From Mxb001 sp046046455 (GTDB taxonomy: Bacteria; Actinomycetota; Actinomycetes; S36-B12): a DNA stretch of 41,083 nt. The position numbers and the translations under genes were made by a program. The DNA is taken from contig JBJOJS010000119.1 in NCBI GenBank assembly GCA_046046455.1, positions 1-41,083 on the forward strand. The letters are read 5' to 3'. Below are positions 6,591 to 15,023 of the stretch, piece after piece (within the stretch, counting starts at the first letter, position 1; every line of letters starts with the position of its first letter). The notes beneath the pieces are model-generated. The model did not search any database. It saw only the letters and a program-made list of their open reading frames with translations, and was not told where the DNA came from.

Positions 6591-6648
6591 TGCCCCAGTC
6601 GGGAGTCGAACCCGATCGGCGTGACGCAGCGAGCTGCCTGCCTGGGGC
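6591..6648 (-). ncRNA. Compact tRNA-like fold, element 2
   Basis: Read on the minus strand, a perfect 7-bp acceptor-like stem pairs GCCCCAG (6648-6642) with CTGGGGC (6598-6592), followed by an A at the discriminator place (6591). Between them are a GCAG/CTGC hairpin and a T-arm with a perfect 5-bp stem (TCGGG/CCCGA) and the canonical TTCGACT loop. At 58 nt it lacks room for a true anticodon arm. It ends 28 bases before the start at 6562. After the discriminator comes CACCA rather than CCA. The acceptor and T-arm match tRNA rules too well for chance, but aminoacylation or processing is unknown. Confidence 0.55.
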
Positions 6649-6652
6649 GGGG

Positions 6653-6690
6653 TGCCCGGCCGTCACCTGAGCGGGAGCGACGGCCGGGCA
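6653..6690 (-). terminator. Strong 12-bp hairpin after SSB-like gene
   Basis: TGCCCGGCCGTC (6653-6664) pairs perfectly with GACGGCCGGGCA (6679-6690) around a 14-base loop. The hairpin begins eight bases after the stop of the SSB-like gene and four bases before tRNA-like element 2 in the transcript. There is no T-run. It could terminate, attenuate or mark a processing site between the SSB-like gene and the primase genes. Confidence 0.6.
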
Positions 6691-6697
6691 GGGGGTG

Positions 6698-7138
6698 TCA
6701 GCCGAACAGGTCGTCGAGGTCGGCGACGGGCTTGCGTTCGCCGGCCTTCACCTGGGCGGCGTAGTCGGCCTGCGAGAAGCGGTCTTCGGGCTCGCGGGTC
6801 ATCTGGATGGCGAGCTTCGCTCCTTCGAGCTGGTTGCCGCTGGTGAAGCCGGCCCGCTTGATCGCTTCCTTGAGGGCGCGCTGCATGCTCTCGTTGGCCG
6901 AGAACTTGCGGACGCCGTCGTCCTCGCCGTCTTCGCGCTCGTCGGTCTTGATGGTGACGACCCATTCCTTGCGGGGTTCACCGGACTTCTTGCCGAGCAC
7001 GACGTTGCCCTCGAGGTCGCGCTTGTCGCGCTTGTCGATGTCGACGATGTCGCCGACGATCTTGTCGCCGACCTTGCCCATCTTGAGCCATTTGCCGCCG
7101 CTGCTGAGGGCGTCGTTGATGATGTCGTCGAGTGCCAT
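6698..7138 (-). CDS. Putative single-stranded-DNA-binding protein
   Basis: A 146-residue product. Residues 20-65 (KVGDKIVGDIVDIDKRD, KEWVVTIKTDERE) have the strand pattern of an OB fold. The C-terminus PVADLDDLFG is a short acidic tip ending in an aromatic residue, as in bacterial SSBs that recruit partners. It lies directly upstream of primase-helicase in the replication operon. The GGAGAA site is six to seven bases from the ATG. The assignment rests on pattern and context; no overall sequence match to Ssb was recognised. Confidence 0.6.
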   Translation of the reverse strand: MALDDIINDALSSGGKWLKMGKVGDKIVGDIVDIDKRDKRDLEGNVVLGKKSGEPRKEWVVTIKTDEREDGEDDGVRKFSANESMQRALKEAIKRAGFTSGNQLEGAKLAIQMTREPEDRFSQADYAAQVKAGERKPVADLDDLFG

Positions 7139-7177
7139 GTGGTTCTCCTTGTGTCTTGGCGTGTTGACGTGGGTGGT

Positions 7178-8746
7178 TCAGTCGCGCCCGATGACGGGGC
7201 GGCCGTTGTCGTCGAATCGCAGGGTGAGCTGTCCTTCGGCGAGCTGGTCGGCGGCGTGCGCGAGTGCGCTGGCCGCTTCGGCGTCGAGGGTGGCGATGGC
7301 CGCCCCGACGGAGATGTGGGTGTGGTCGGGCCAGACGTGCTGGATGAGCGCAGCCATGTAGGTGCCCAGGTCGTCATCGGGGCCGAGGATGTTGGCGATG
7401 GCGACGAGGGCTCGTCCGAGCTCGAAGCGGCGCACGGTGCGGCGTTGGCGCAGGCTGATCGACCCCTTGGCCTTGTTGGCGTCGGCGGCGATCTGCTTGA
7501 TGCCTTGCTGCATGCTGTCGGGGAGTGCCCTGACGTGCTTCTCGAGCGCCTTGATGGCGGCCGGGTCGGCGTCGCCACCTTCGTCGAGGGTGCGGGGCTG
7601 GGTGGTGCGTTCCTTCGTTTTCGGTGCGGCCGCCGGCGGCTGCGGCGGGTCGAGGAACGGCATCGAGAGCAGCTTCTCGCCGTGCTCGATGACCCGCTGG
7701 ACGGCTTCCATCTGTGCGGTGAGCTCGTCGTTCGCTGACGGATGGCTGGCCTGGTCGACCTTCTCGGCGAGCTCCTTCGGCGGGAACCCGATGCCTGCGG
7801 CGATCCAGGCTTCGGCGAGCACCTTCTTGCCGTTGGGGACGGCAACGATCGCCTGGAGGCGGTCGGCGAGGTGCTGGTAGCGCGGGCGGGGGGTGTCCTC
7901 GACCACCACAGGAGGGGGTTCCGCTGCGGACGGAGCTGCAGTGGTCGAGGACGGCTTCGGCAGAACCGACCGGAAGGACGTGTCCTTCATAAGGCCGTGG
8001 ATGTTCTGTGCGATCTCGGTGCGGCGCAGACCTTCGATGAGGTCGAGGCCGATGATCTCGCCGGTGCCGGTGCCGGCGGGGATGTGGATCAGCAGCCCCA
8101 CGTCGGTGCGCAGCTCGTCGGGCAGCGGGCGCCGTTCGTCGGTTTCGGTGTTGTACAGCTGGCTGTTGGCGTAGAGGGTCATCTGGATGAGGTAGGCGTT
8201 CCAGCTGTTGATGCGCTTGCCGGTCTTCACGTCGGCGAGGTAGATGCGCCCGGTGGTGCGGTCGCGGAGGAACTCGTCTGCGGAGCCGGCGGCCATGAAG
8301 GCGTCGTTGACGAGGTTCACTTCGCACAGCTCGGGGATCGGTTCGAGGTTGTACTCGTCGAGGAGCCGGCGGTACGCCTCCACGTCCTTGTCCCACGGGG
8401 CGATGACCTGCACGTCTCGGCCCTGGTTGACGAGGTGGATGTACTTGTGGAGCGCGTCGCCAAGCCGGCGGCCTTCGTTGCCGCCCGATGCCTCGATGCA
8501 GTTCTCGACGAGCTCGTTGAGCGCCGCGGTGGTGCCTTTCTCGTCGGTCTGTGCGGTCGAGGCGATCTGTGCGAGCAGGTCGGGGCGCTTCGCTGCGCCG
8601 ATGAGTGCCATGCGTTGCGACCAGGCGTTCAGAGCGAACTTGTCCTCGAGCACGTTCCCGTAGCTCGAGGGGCGCTTGTAGGCGACGGTGTCGTCGCCGA
8701 CGACGACGAGGGGGCGACCGTAGCGGTCGCGTTTGAAATCGGTCAT
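7178..8746 (-). CDS. RecB/Cas4-like PD-(D/E)XK nuclease
   Basis: A 522-residue protein. The N-terminal 200 residues have the RecB-family signature: a conserved His in LGDALHKYI (H100), AAGSADEFL with D157, and LADVKTGKR with D172 and K174 as the D-x-K catalytic pair. The C-terminal 300 residues contain a Pro-rich linker and helical regions without recognised domains. Such nucleases in phage replication operons act in recombination or end processing. GGAGG precedes the ATG at 8746; an upstream frame extension to 8827 crosses the promoter and is rejected. First gene of the leftward replication operon. Confidence 0.8.
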   Translation of the reverse strand: MTDFKRDRYGRPLVVVGDDTVAYKRPSSYGNVLEDKFALNAWSQRMALIGAAKRPDLLAQIASTAQTDEKGTTAALNELVENCIEASGGNEGRRLGDALHKYIHLVNQGRDVQVIAPWDKDVEAYRRLLDEYNLEPIPELCEVNLVNDAFMAAGSADEFLRDRTTGRIYLADVKTGKRINSWNAYLIQMTLYANSQLYNTETDERRPLPDELRTDVGLLIHIPAGTGTGEIIGLDLIEGLRRTEIAQNIHGLMKDTSFRSVLPKPSSTTAAPSAAEPPPVVVEDTPRPRYQHLADRLQAIVAVPNGKKVLAEAWIAAGIGFPPKELAEKVDQASHPSANDELTAQMEAVQRVIEHGEKLLSMPFLDPPQPPAAAPKTKERTTQPRTLDEGGDADPAAIKALEKHVRALPDSMQQGIKQIAADANKAKGSISLRQRRTVRRFELGRALVAIANILGPDDDLGTYMAALIQHVWPDHTHISVGAAIATLDAEAASALAHAADQLAEGQLTLRFDDNGRPVIGRD

Positions 8747-8866
8747 GTCAGTCCTCCAGGGTTGCCGAGTATTGCACATTCGGGACTGGTTGCAACAGCA
8801 TCCACGCCCGACTGCAACGGGCACCATACGATGGGGGTGTCACATGGTTTCTCTGGAGGTGCCTTC
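8747..8866. promoter_or_regulatory. Divergent promoter between replication and virion blocks
   Basis: The region contains GTTGCAAC at 8790-8797 and a second TGCAAC at 8813-8818, half-sites of the TGCAACNNGTTGCA operator. On the minus strand TTGCAA is followed 16 bases later by AATACT, a plausible promoter for the nuclease operon. On the plus strand TACGAT (8827-8832) is a -10-like hexamer just before a GTG at 8837 that is in frame with the next gene, and GGAGG precedes the ATG at 8867. The motif TTCGGGACTGGTTGC here recurs before the capsid gene (TTCGGGACAGGTTGC). Confidence 0.55.
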
Positions 8867-9415
8867 ATGGGCATGAGCAAGAGCTACAAGCGCCGAATGG
8901 CGGCCACCGAGGCGTTCGGCCGTGTCGCTGGCGGCAAGGGCCGGGGCGCCGGCGCCCCTGGGCGTCCGTCTCCCAAGGAGCAGAGCGAGGAGGCCGCCGA
9001 GAAGAAGGCCAATCGTGAGGCTCACAGCGGCAGCAAGGTGGCGATGACCGGCATGAACACCTACTCGCCGAGCATGCCCTCGAGCTTCGACCGGGAGAAC
9101 AACGGCAGGGCGGCCAAGCAGCGTTTCCAGTCGCGCGCCGGCTCGGTGAAGTGGGCTCGCACCGTCGAGGACCAATACCGCAGGGAGGGCACGATGCAGA
9201 ACAAGCGCCCGGCCTACACCTCCTGGGTTCCCGACACGCGCGAGGTCGACAAGGACACGGGCGCCGACCGCGACCTCAGCACGTCGCGCCACGGCTATGT
9301 GGCTGATCGCAAGGCGACTGCGGCGTACATGCGTGGCAACGGCGGCAATCGGCCGTTCTACGCGGCGAAGGCGGCGCGTAAGCAGCTGCGTCCGCGCGGC
9401 TTCACCCTCGACTGA
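8867..9415 (+). CDS. Basic hypothetical protein at head of virion block
   Basis: A 182-residue basic product (MSKSYKRRMAATEAFGRVAG onward), rich in Lys, Arg and Gly, with little predicted globular core. GGAGG lies seven bases before the ATG at 8867. A GTG at 8837 just after a -10-like TACGAT would add ten residues on a leaderless message. It is first in the rightward block, before terminase. It does not look like a known small terminase subunit, though its place would allow that; a DNA-binding packaging accessory role is a guess. Confidence 0.6.
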   Translation: MGMSKSYKRRMAATEAFGRVAGGKGRGAGAPGRPSPKEQSEEAAEKKANREAHSGSKVAMTGMNTYSPSMPSSFDRENNGRAAKQRFQSRAGSVKWARTVEDQYRREGTMQNKRPAYTSWVPDTREVDKDTGADRDLSTSRHGYVADRKATAAYMRGNGGNRPFYAAKAARKQLRPRGFTLD

Positions 9416-9442
9416 CCCGCCCCGTCGATCCAAGGAGGTTGG

Positions 9443-9685
9443 ATGGAGATCGACTTCGAAGAGTGGTACGCCGTCGGCGTACAGAACGGCTGGTGTGGTG
9501 CCGTCTTGTGCATCACCCATGACGGCATGCCCATGTCCGCAGCCGAGGAAGAGGAAGCCGAGGAGTACGACCCGTGCATCCCGATGGTGCGGCTGTACGG
9601 CGATGACCCGGCGACCCGCAAGGCCGTCGAGGCGAACCACGCCCCGTCCCAGTGGCGCAAGACGAACGAGGGCTTCGAGCTGTGA
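9443..9685 (+). CDS. Small acidic hypothetical protein
   Basis: An 80-residue product with an acidic run (SAAEEEEAEEYDPC) and EIDFEEWYAVGVQNGWCG at the start. A strong AAGGAGG site precedes the ATG. The stop overlaps the terminase GTG start by four bases, so it is probably co-translated with terminase. No family recognised. Confidence 0.65.
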   Translation: MEIDFEEWYAVGVQNGWCGAVLCITHDGMPMSAAEEEEAEEYDPCIPMVRLYGDDPATRKAVEANHAPSQWRKTNEGFEL

Positions 9686-11253
9686 AGCGACGCCAGAGTG
9701 CAACCGATGACATCCTTGGCGGGCTCTCCGTCGAGGAGCGGCGCGCACTCCTGGCCGAACTCGAACGTCAGGCGCTGGTCGCTGACCCGTTGGCGTCACC
9801 GGCAGCGTTCGCCGCGGCGCACTCGAACGGGCTGTGGGAGCCGTACCGGCACCTGACGTTCATCTCGGACGAGATCGTCGCCGGGGTGGAGCGCAACGAG
9901 TGGGATCTGCTGATCCTCACGACCCCACCCCGGCACGGCAAGACCGAGCTCACGTCCCGCTGGACGCCCGCCTGGGCGATCATCAAGCACGGCCTGCGTG
10001 TCGGCCTCGCCAGCTACGAGGCCGACTTCGCCGCCACACACGGTCGCCGCACCAAGGAGATCATCGGCGAGATCGGCGAGCAGTACGGGGTGAAGGTGAA
10101 GTCCGACACCCGGTCGGCATCCCGGTGGGAGCTCGAGGGTTCCACCGCCGGCATGTGGACCGCCGGTGTCGGCGGCCCGGTCACCGGCAAGGGCGGCCAG
10201 CTGCTGCTCGTCGACGACCCGGTGAAGAACGCCGAGGAGGCGCAGTCGCCGGTGTACCGGGAGAAGGTGTGGGAGTGGTGGACTTCGACGTTCCTCACCC
10301 GCCGCGAGCCCGGCGCGAAGGTCGTGCTCATCATGACCCGCTGGCATGAGGATGACCTCGCCGGCCGTCTGCTGAAAGCGGCGCTCGGCACGATGCGAGT
10401 GAAGCTCGTCAACCTGCCGGCCATCGCCGAGGAGGACGACGCCCTCGGGCGCGCCCCCGGCGAGGCGCTGTGCCCGCCCCGCTACGACCTGAACGCCCTC
10501 GCCATGATCCGCGAGTCGGTCGGCTCGAGGGTGTGGGCGTCGCTCTACCAGCAGCGTCCGCAACGTCAGGGTGGGTCGGTGTTCCAGCGCCAGCACTTCC
10601 ACTACTGGCGCAAGGAGGAGGATCTGTACATCCTCGGCGACCGCGAGCACCTCGTCCACCAGGGCGATCTGTTCGTGTTCGGCACCTTCGACCCGGCGTT
10701 CACCCGAGGGAAGCGTTCCGACTTCACGGCACTCGCCATCTGGGGTGTCACCCCGCACAACCCGGCGTACATGCTGCTGTTGCAGGGGTATCGGGTGCGG
10801 GTCGACTCGACCGAGCACGCCCCGATGGTCGAGGGCGCCTGGAGGAAGTGGAAGCCGAGCTGGATCGGCATCGAGAAGACCACCGCCTCGCTGACGTTGC
10901 TCGTCGAAGCGCAGCGCCGCGGTGTCGTCGTGCGCCCCCTCACCCCCGACAAGTCGAAGGGCGCTCGAGCCGAGACGGCCGCCGCCCTGTACGAGGCCGG
11001 CCGCATCTACCACCCGCGCGACACCGAGTCCGACTGGCTGTCCACCTGGGAGGACGAGCTGCTCTCGTTCCCGGTCGCAGCCCACGACGACACCGTCGAC
11101 GTGACCAGCTACGCAGCGATCGAGCTGGCGCGCGGCACCGCCCGAGGTCGCAAGCGCGACCACTCGGACATGACGGATGTGGACAGCCACGTCCGTCGAT
11201 TCCTCGACAAGCGCGGCCGCCACCGTGGCCGCCCGATGATTGGAGCCATGTGA
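9682..11253 (+). CDS. Terminase large subunit
   Basis: A 523-residue packaging motor. Residues 80-90 (TTPPRHGKTEL) are the Walker A variant typical of phage terminases, and LLLVDDPVK near 173-181 is Walker B. The RNase-H-like nuclease domain shows FGTFDPAFTRGKRSDFTALA near 332-351 (first catalytic Asp) and HDDTVD near 470. It should translocate DNA into proheads through the portal encoded downstream. The GTG start overlaps the previous stop; a longer frame from 9652 lies inside the previous gene. No separate small terminase subunit is obvious. Confidence 0.95.
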   Translation: MKRRQSATDDILGGLSVEERRALLAELERQALVADPLASPAAFAAAHSNGLWEPYRHLTFISDEIVAGVERNEWDLLILTTPPRHGKTELTSRWTPAWAIIKHGLRVGLASYEADFAATHGRRTKEIIGEIGEQYGVKVKSDTRSASRWELEGSTAGMWTAGVGGPVTGKGGQLLLVDDPVKNAEEAQSPVYREKVWEWWTSTFLTRREPGAKVVLIMTRWHEDDLAGRLLKAALGTMRVKLVNLPAIAEEDDALGRAPGEALCPPRYDLNALAMIRESVGSRVWASLYQQRPQRQGGSVFQRQHFHYWRKEEDLYILGDREHLVHQGDLFVFGTFDPAFTRGKRSDFTALAIWGVTPHNPAYMLLLQGYRVRVDSTEHAPMVEGAWRKWKPSWIGIEKTTASLTLLVEAQRRGVVVRPLTPDKSKGARAETAAALYEAGRIYHPRDTESDWLSTWEDELLSFPVAAHDDTVDVTSYAAIELARGTARGRKRDHSDMTDVDSHVRRFLDKRGRHRGRPMIGAM

Positions 11254-11627
11254 GGTTTCGCGACACGTTCCCCCCGCACCCCGCCTTCGGGCACTGCCTC
11301 GTCAACGGGCAGATCTCCCAAGGCCCGTGCGTCGACCTGCAGATCAGCACCGACATGTTCACCCGTCGCCGCCGCGCCGAGACGCTGGTGCTGTCGGCCG
11401 AGACGATCCGCTCGATGGCGGCGCACTTCGGAATGGTCAGCGAGCAGGTGCATCTCGACCAGCTGGCGCTCACCGAGGCGTACCGTGAGGAGAACAGCGC
11501 CCTCAACGAGAAGGTCGCCGCACTGATGGCGACCCTCCAGGCGTTCGGCCTGCCCGAACCGAAGGCCGTCGAGGAGAAGCCGAAGCCGGCGAAGAAGGCC
11601 GCAGCGAAGAAGCCGGTGACCGAATGA
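11250..11627 (+). CDS. Hypothetical protein with Lys/Ala-rich tail
   Basis: A 125-residue product from a GTG overlapping the terminase stop. The N-terminus has FPPHPAFGHCLVNGQISQG, the centre is helical (coiled-coil-like EAYREENSALNEKVAALMA), and the end is a basic KPKPAKKAAAKKPVTE tail like those of DNA-contacting proteins. No family recognised. It lies between terminase and portal. Confidence 0.6.
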   Translation: MRFRDTFPPHPAFGHCLVNGQISQGPCVDLQISTDMFTRRRRAETLVLSAETIRSMAAHFGMVSEQVHLDQLALTEAYREENSALNEKVAALMATLQAFGLPEPKAVEEKPKPAKKAAAKKPVTE

Positions 11628-11905
11628 CCGCCTACCGGAAGCTGCCGGTGGAGGTCGAGGCGTGGACGGTGGCCTCCCTCACCACGACGATGCAGACCGA
11701 ATGGTCGCTGCTGCCGCAGGCGATTCGTGACGCGCACGCCGCCGGCAAGCTGCTCTTCATCGGCGCCGACGGCGGCATCGACGTGCTCACCCTCGAAGGC
11801 TGGACGCACGCCAGCCCCGACCACTGGATGATCCAGGGGGCGGTCGACGGGATCTACCCGTGCGCCCCCGACGTGTTCGCCGCCACCTACGAGCTGGTGG
11901 TCTGA
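11624..11905 (+). CDS. PGDYG-like small phage protein
   Basis: A 93-residue product with the layout of a widespread small phage protein: a start YRKLPVEVEAWTV, then WMIQGAVDGIYPCAPDVFAATYE, matching the G(D)WIIxGVxGExYPCKPDIFxxTYE pattern of the PGDYG group. The biochemical role of this group is not established. The ATG overlaps the previous stop. Confidence 0.75.
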   Translation: MTAYRKLPVEVEAWTVASLTTTMQTEWSLLPQAIRDAHAAGKLLFIGADGGIDVLTLEGWTHASPDHWMIQGAVDGIYPCAPDVFAATYELVV

Positions 11906-12135
11906 TGGTCATCGTCCTCGTCGTCGGCCTGGTGCTCACGGCGCTGTCCACCTCGATCGTCTACGGCTTCATCCTGAACGCCGAGCTCACTCGCGCAGCC
12001 AGGGAGCGCGAGCACCTCATCCACCTCGTCGTCGCCAAGCACGTCGGCGAGGTGCGCGCCCTGGACAACGGCTCGTATGTGCCCGAGCGGTCGGATGACC
12101 GCACCTCACCGCCGTACATCGAAGGGTTGTCGTGA
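11905..12135 (+). CDS. Small membrane protein
   Basis: A 76-residue product with one N-terminal transmembrane helix (MVIVLVVGLVLTALSTSIVY) followed by a hydrophilic tail. It starts at an ATG in a TGATG overlap and ends overlapping the portal start. It could be an alternative lysis or membrane factor, but its place between terminase and portal gives no strong hint. Confidence 0.65.
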   Translation: MVIVLVVGLVLTALSTSIVYGFILNAELTRAAREREHLIHLVVAKHVGEVRALDNGSYVPERSDDRTSPPYIEGLS

Positions 12136-14072
12136 TGGCAGAAGACAAGAGCCCCGCCGTCGAGATCCGTGACCGCTGGATGCGCGGCTCGCGCAACCTC
12201 ATGGCCGAGCGCCAGCAGGCCGCGGTGAACCGCAGCTTCATGCGCAACAAGCAGTGGGTCTTCTACAACAAGGAGACGAACCGGCTCGAGGAGGCGCCGC
12301 GTGTCCCGTCGCGGGTGCGCGCCACCGTGAACCGCATGGGGCCGGATTCGCGGCGCATCATCGCCAAGCTGATGCGCCGGCCGCTGATCTTCGACGTGCC
12401 CGCCACCTCTGCCGACGACGTTGCCGGCCGTGGCAGCCGGATCGCCGAGGCCGCTCTTGCCGACCTGCATCGCCGCCAGAACTGGGAACGCATCCGCTTC
12501 GACCACGCCTGGACGACCTGGGAGGGCGGTGTCGGTGCGATCTGCGTCGAGTGGGATCCCCAGGCCGGGACGCACGTCGGGTTCGACGAGCAGGGCAACA
12601 AGGTCTGCACCGGCGACATCCGTCTCACCACCCTGTCGCTCCACGAGATGTGCTGCGAGCCCGGCACCCACGACATCGAGCACGCCCAATGGTGGATCCG
12701 CGGTCAGGCACTGCCGGCCAGGGAGGTGCAGGCACTGTTCGGCATGGAGAAGGAGCCGCAGGCCGACGCCTCGAGCGTCGACGGCATCTACCGGCTGGGC
12801 GACTCGGTGCGTGACCTTCAGGACAGCAACCTGACGATGGTGCTCACCATGTACGAGCGCCCGTTCGGCAGCTCGGAGGGCCGTGTCGTCACCGTCGTCA
12901 ACGACAGCGTCGTGCGCGAGTCGCCGTGGCCGTTCAAGTTCACCGACCGCCTCAACGTCGCCACCGCCTGCGTGCAGCCGATGCACGCCACCTGGCTCGG
13001 CCACACCCCCGTGTCCGACGCCGTCCCCATCCAGGCGCTCTACAACGCCAGCTGGTCGTCGATCATCGAGCACCTGCGTCAGGCCGGCAACGCCCGCCTG
13101 TGGGTGCCGCTCGGGTCGGTCGACGACATCGAGGAGCTGACCGACACGCCCGGCGAGGCCGTCGAGTACAACCCGATCGGCAACCTTCGCCCCGTCTACG
13201 AGTCGCCCCCGTCGATGCCCGACTGGTGGATCCGTCAGCCCTCGATGCTGGGCGAGGCGCTCGACGACGTGCTGAACGTCCACGACGTGTCCCGAGGCCA
13301 GGCTCCGTCCGGTGTCGAGTCCGGTGTCGCCCTGTCGATCCTCGCCGAGAACGACGACACCCCCGTCGGGTCGTTCGCCAAGGAGCTCGGCGAATGCTGG
13401 GGCCGTGTCGCCACAATGGTGCTCCAGCTCCTCGAGGTGCGGGTGCAGGAGACGCGCACCGCCCGCATCACGATGCCGTCGGGCGTCCCCGAGATCGTCG
13501 AGTGGAACGGCGGTGACCTGGCCGGCCAGGTGTACGCCGAGGTGCCGATCGACGCCGTGCTCCCCCGGTCGCGCGCCGCCCAGGCCGCCTACGCCATGCA
13601 GCTGTACGACCGCGGCATCATCAAGAGCCCGCAGGAGCTCGCCAAGATCGCCGACCTTCCCGACCAAGACGACCTGCTCGAGGGCATCGACCCCGACACG
13701 GCGCGAGCCCGCCGGGAGAACTATCAGATGGCTGTCGGCGTGGCCCGCACCGTCGATCAGATCGACGACCACGCCAACCACCTGAACACGCATCGCGACT
13801 TCATGAAGTCCGACCGCTTCGAGCACCTGGCCGACGAGTCCCGACAGATGTTCGTCGAGCACCTCGCCGCCCATGAGATGTACGCCGCCCAGCAGGCGGC
13901 ACGTCAGACGATGGCGGCCCAGGCCGGCGGCGCTGCCGCTGCCCTCATCCCCACTGCGGCATCCAGCGTGATCCCGCCCGAAGTGCTGGCCGGCGGTGCC
14001 CAGCCACAGCAACCCGCACCGCCCCCTCCCGCAGCGCCGGGAGGACCGATGGAAGGAACCATGAATGAGTGA
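12135..14072 (+). CDS. Portal protein (P22-like)
   Basis: A 645-residue protein with the features of podovirus portals. It opens with RDRWMRGSRNLMAERQQAAVNRSF, then has DSRRIIAKLMRRPLIFDV, a central region describing conserved beta strands (WTTWEGGVGAICVEWDP), a helical stem (LYNASWSSIIEHLRQAGNAR), and a long C-terminal helical barrel region (HLAAHEMYAAQQAARQTM) ending in a Pro-rich tail. It forms the dodecameric DNA channel at the capsid vertex. It starts at ATG 12135 (GTG 12132 also possible), overlapping the previous stop. The stop overlaps the scaffold gene. Confidence 0.9.
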   Translation: MAEDKSPAVEIRDRWMRGSRNLMAERQQAAVNRSFMRNKQWVFYNKETNRLEEAPRVPSRVRATVNRMGPDSRRIIAKLMRRPLIFDVPATSADDVAGRGSRIAEAALADLHRRQNWERIRFDHAWTTWEGGVGAICVEWDPQAGTHVGFDEQGNKVCTGDIRLTTLSLHEMCCEPGTHDIEHAQWWIRGQALPAREVQALFGMEKEPQADASSVDGIYRLGDSVRDLQDSNLTMVLTMYERPFGSSEGRVVTVVNDSVVRESPWPFKFTDRLNVATACVQPMHATWLGHTPVSDAVPIQALYNASWSSIIEHLRQAGNARLWVPLGSVDDIEELTDTPGEAVEYNPIGNLRPVYESPPSMPDWWIRQPSMLGEALDDVLNVHDVSRGQAPSGVESGVALSILAENDDTPVGSFAKELGECWGRVATMVLQLLEVRVQETRTARITMPSGVPEIVEWNGGDLAGQVYAEVPIDAVLPRSRAAQAAYAMQLYDRGIIKSPQELAKIADLPDQDDLLEGIDPDTARARRENYQMAVGVARTVDQIDDHANHLNTHRDFMKSDRFEHLADESRQMFVEHLAAHEMYAAQQAARQTMAAQAGGAAAALIPTAASSVIPPEVLAGGAQPQQPAPPPPAAPGGPMEGTMNE

Positions 14073-14871
14073 CATCGCAGGAACCGAACCTGCCGCCGTT
14101 GGAGATGTCGCAGCCGCAGCCCCTGCCGCTGATACCTCCAGCTCGAGCACGACGGAGAGCTACGCGCCGATCGACCTGCCAGACGGGCAGCAGCTGTTCG
14201 AACGCAGCTACGTCGAGAAGCTGCGCAGCGAATCGGCCGGCTACCGCACCCAGCTGCGCGAGCTCGAGCAGAAGATGCAGCAGCCCGGCAAGTACCAGAT
14301 CCTCGACGACTACGACGACGACGACCGGGCCGTGTGGCTCGGGCTCGCCGAGACGTGGCAGTCGGACCCGTACGCCGCCGCCGAGCAGATGCGCACGATC
14401 GCCAGCCGCGTGCTCGGCGACATCGAGCAGGGCAACGCGTCCGACGAGTTCTACGACGACCTCGAGGACGCCGAACAGGAGGCCGGCGGTGAGCTCACCC
14501 AGGAGCAGGTGCAGCGGATCGTGCAGGCCGAGATGCAGCGTCAGGCCGCGGCCCAGGAGATGGAGTCGATGGTCGGCGAGGTGTTCGCCGAGATCAAGCA
14601 GGCCGGCATCGACCCCAACTCGATGGACGGCTACATGGTGCTCTGGCGTGCCAGCAACGAGACGAACGGCGACATCCAGGCCGCCCTCGCCGCACATGAG
14701 CAGTACCGCCAGTCGGTCATCGACGGTTACGTTCAGGGCAAGGCCAAGGGCGGCACCACCCCGCTCGTCCCCAACGGCACGACCGGCGTGCAGCGCGTCG
14801 AGCCGAAGAACCTCGACGACGCGTTCAAGGCAGGTCGCGAGTTCCTCAAAAACACAGGCGGGATGAGCTAA
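14065..14871 (+). CDS. Capsid scaffolding protein
   Basis: A 268-residue acidic, helical product between portal and capsid, the usual scaffold place. A disordered Ala/Ser N-terminus is followed by LFERSYVEKLRSESAGYRTQLRELEQKM, a coiled coil common to scaffold proteins, then glutamate-rich helices (LTQEQVQRIVQAEMQRQAAAQEM). No protease motif is seen. The start overlaps the portal stop by eight bases. Confidence 0.75.
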   Translation: MSDIAGTEPAAVGDVAAAAPAADTSSSSTTESYAPIDLPDGQQLFERSYVEKLRSESAGYRTQLRELEQKMQQPGKYQILDDYDDDDRAVWLGLAETWQSDPYAAAEQMRTIASRVLGDIEQGNASDEFYDDLEDAEQEAGGELTQEQVQRIVQAEMQRQAAAQEMESMVGEVFAEIKQAGIDPNSMDGYMVLWRASNETNGDIQAALAAHEQYRQSVIDGYVQGKAKGGTTPLVPNGTTGVQRVEPKNLDDAFKAGREFLKNTGGMS

Positions 14872-15023
14872 CGTTCGGGACAGGTTGCCGGTGCGCCTGG
14901 AGCGCCCGGCCCTGACCCCCCCCTCGAGCTCACGCCTGGAGCGCCGCTCGACTCTGGCGCCTGCCTGGTGCAGGGACGCAGAAACACCATCCCCGTTTCG
15001 CCTCCCAAAGGAGTCACGCAGCC
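14872..15023 (+). promoter_or_regulatory. Capsid gene leader
   Basis: A 152-base gap, the longest inside the virion block. It begins with TTCGGGACAGGTTGC (14874-14888), matching the promoter region at 8779. The direct repeat CGCCTGGAGCGCC occurs at 14894-14906 and 14933-14945. The Shine-Dalgarno AAAGGAG lies shortly before the ATG at 15024. A separate capsid promoter or mRNA-processing site would explain the gap; no -10 is convincing. Confidence 0.4.

Noticed and set aside
4564..6666. 700-codon minus frame across the primase gene
   Set aside because: It is a shadow of the primase-helicase gene, with biased Arg/His/Pro content and no motifs.
8844..8876. Ten-codon leader peptide before the 8867 gene
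   Set aside because: An ATG at 8844 opens a short frame that overlaps the next start, but it has no RBS and could be chance.
7742..9415. Plus frame extending the 8867 gene far upstream
   Set aside because: The upstream part is antisense to the nuclease and crosses the divergent promoter; the RBS supports 8867.
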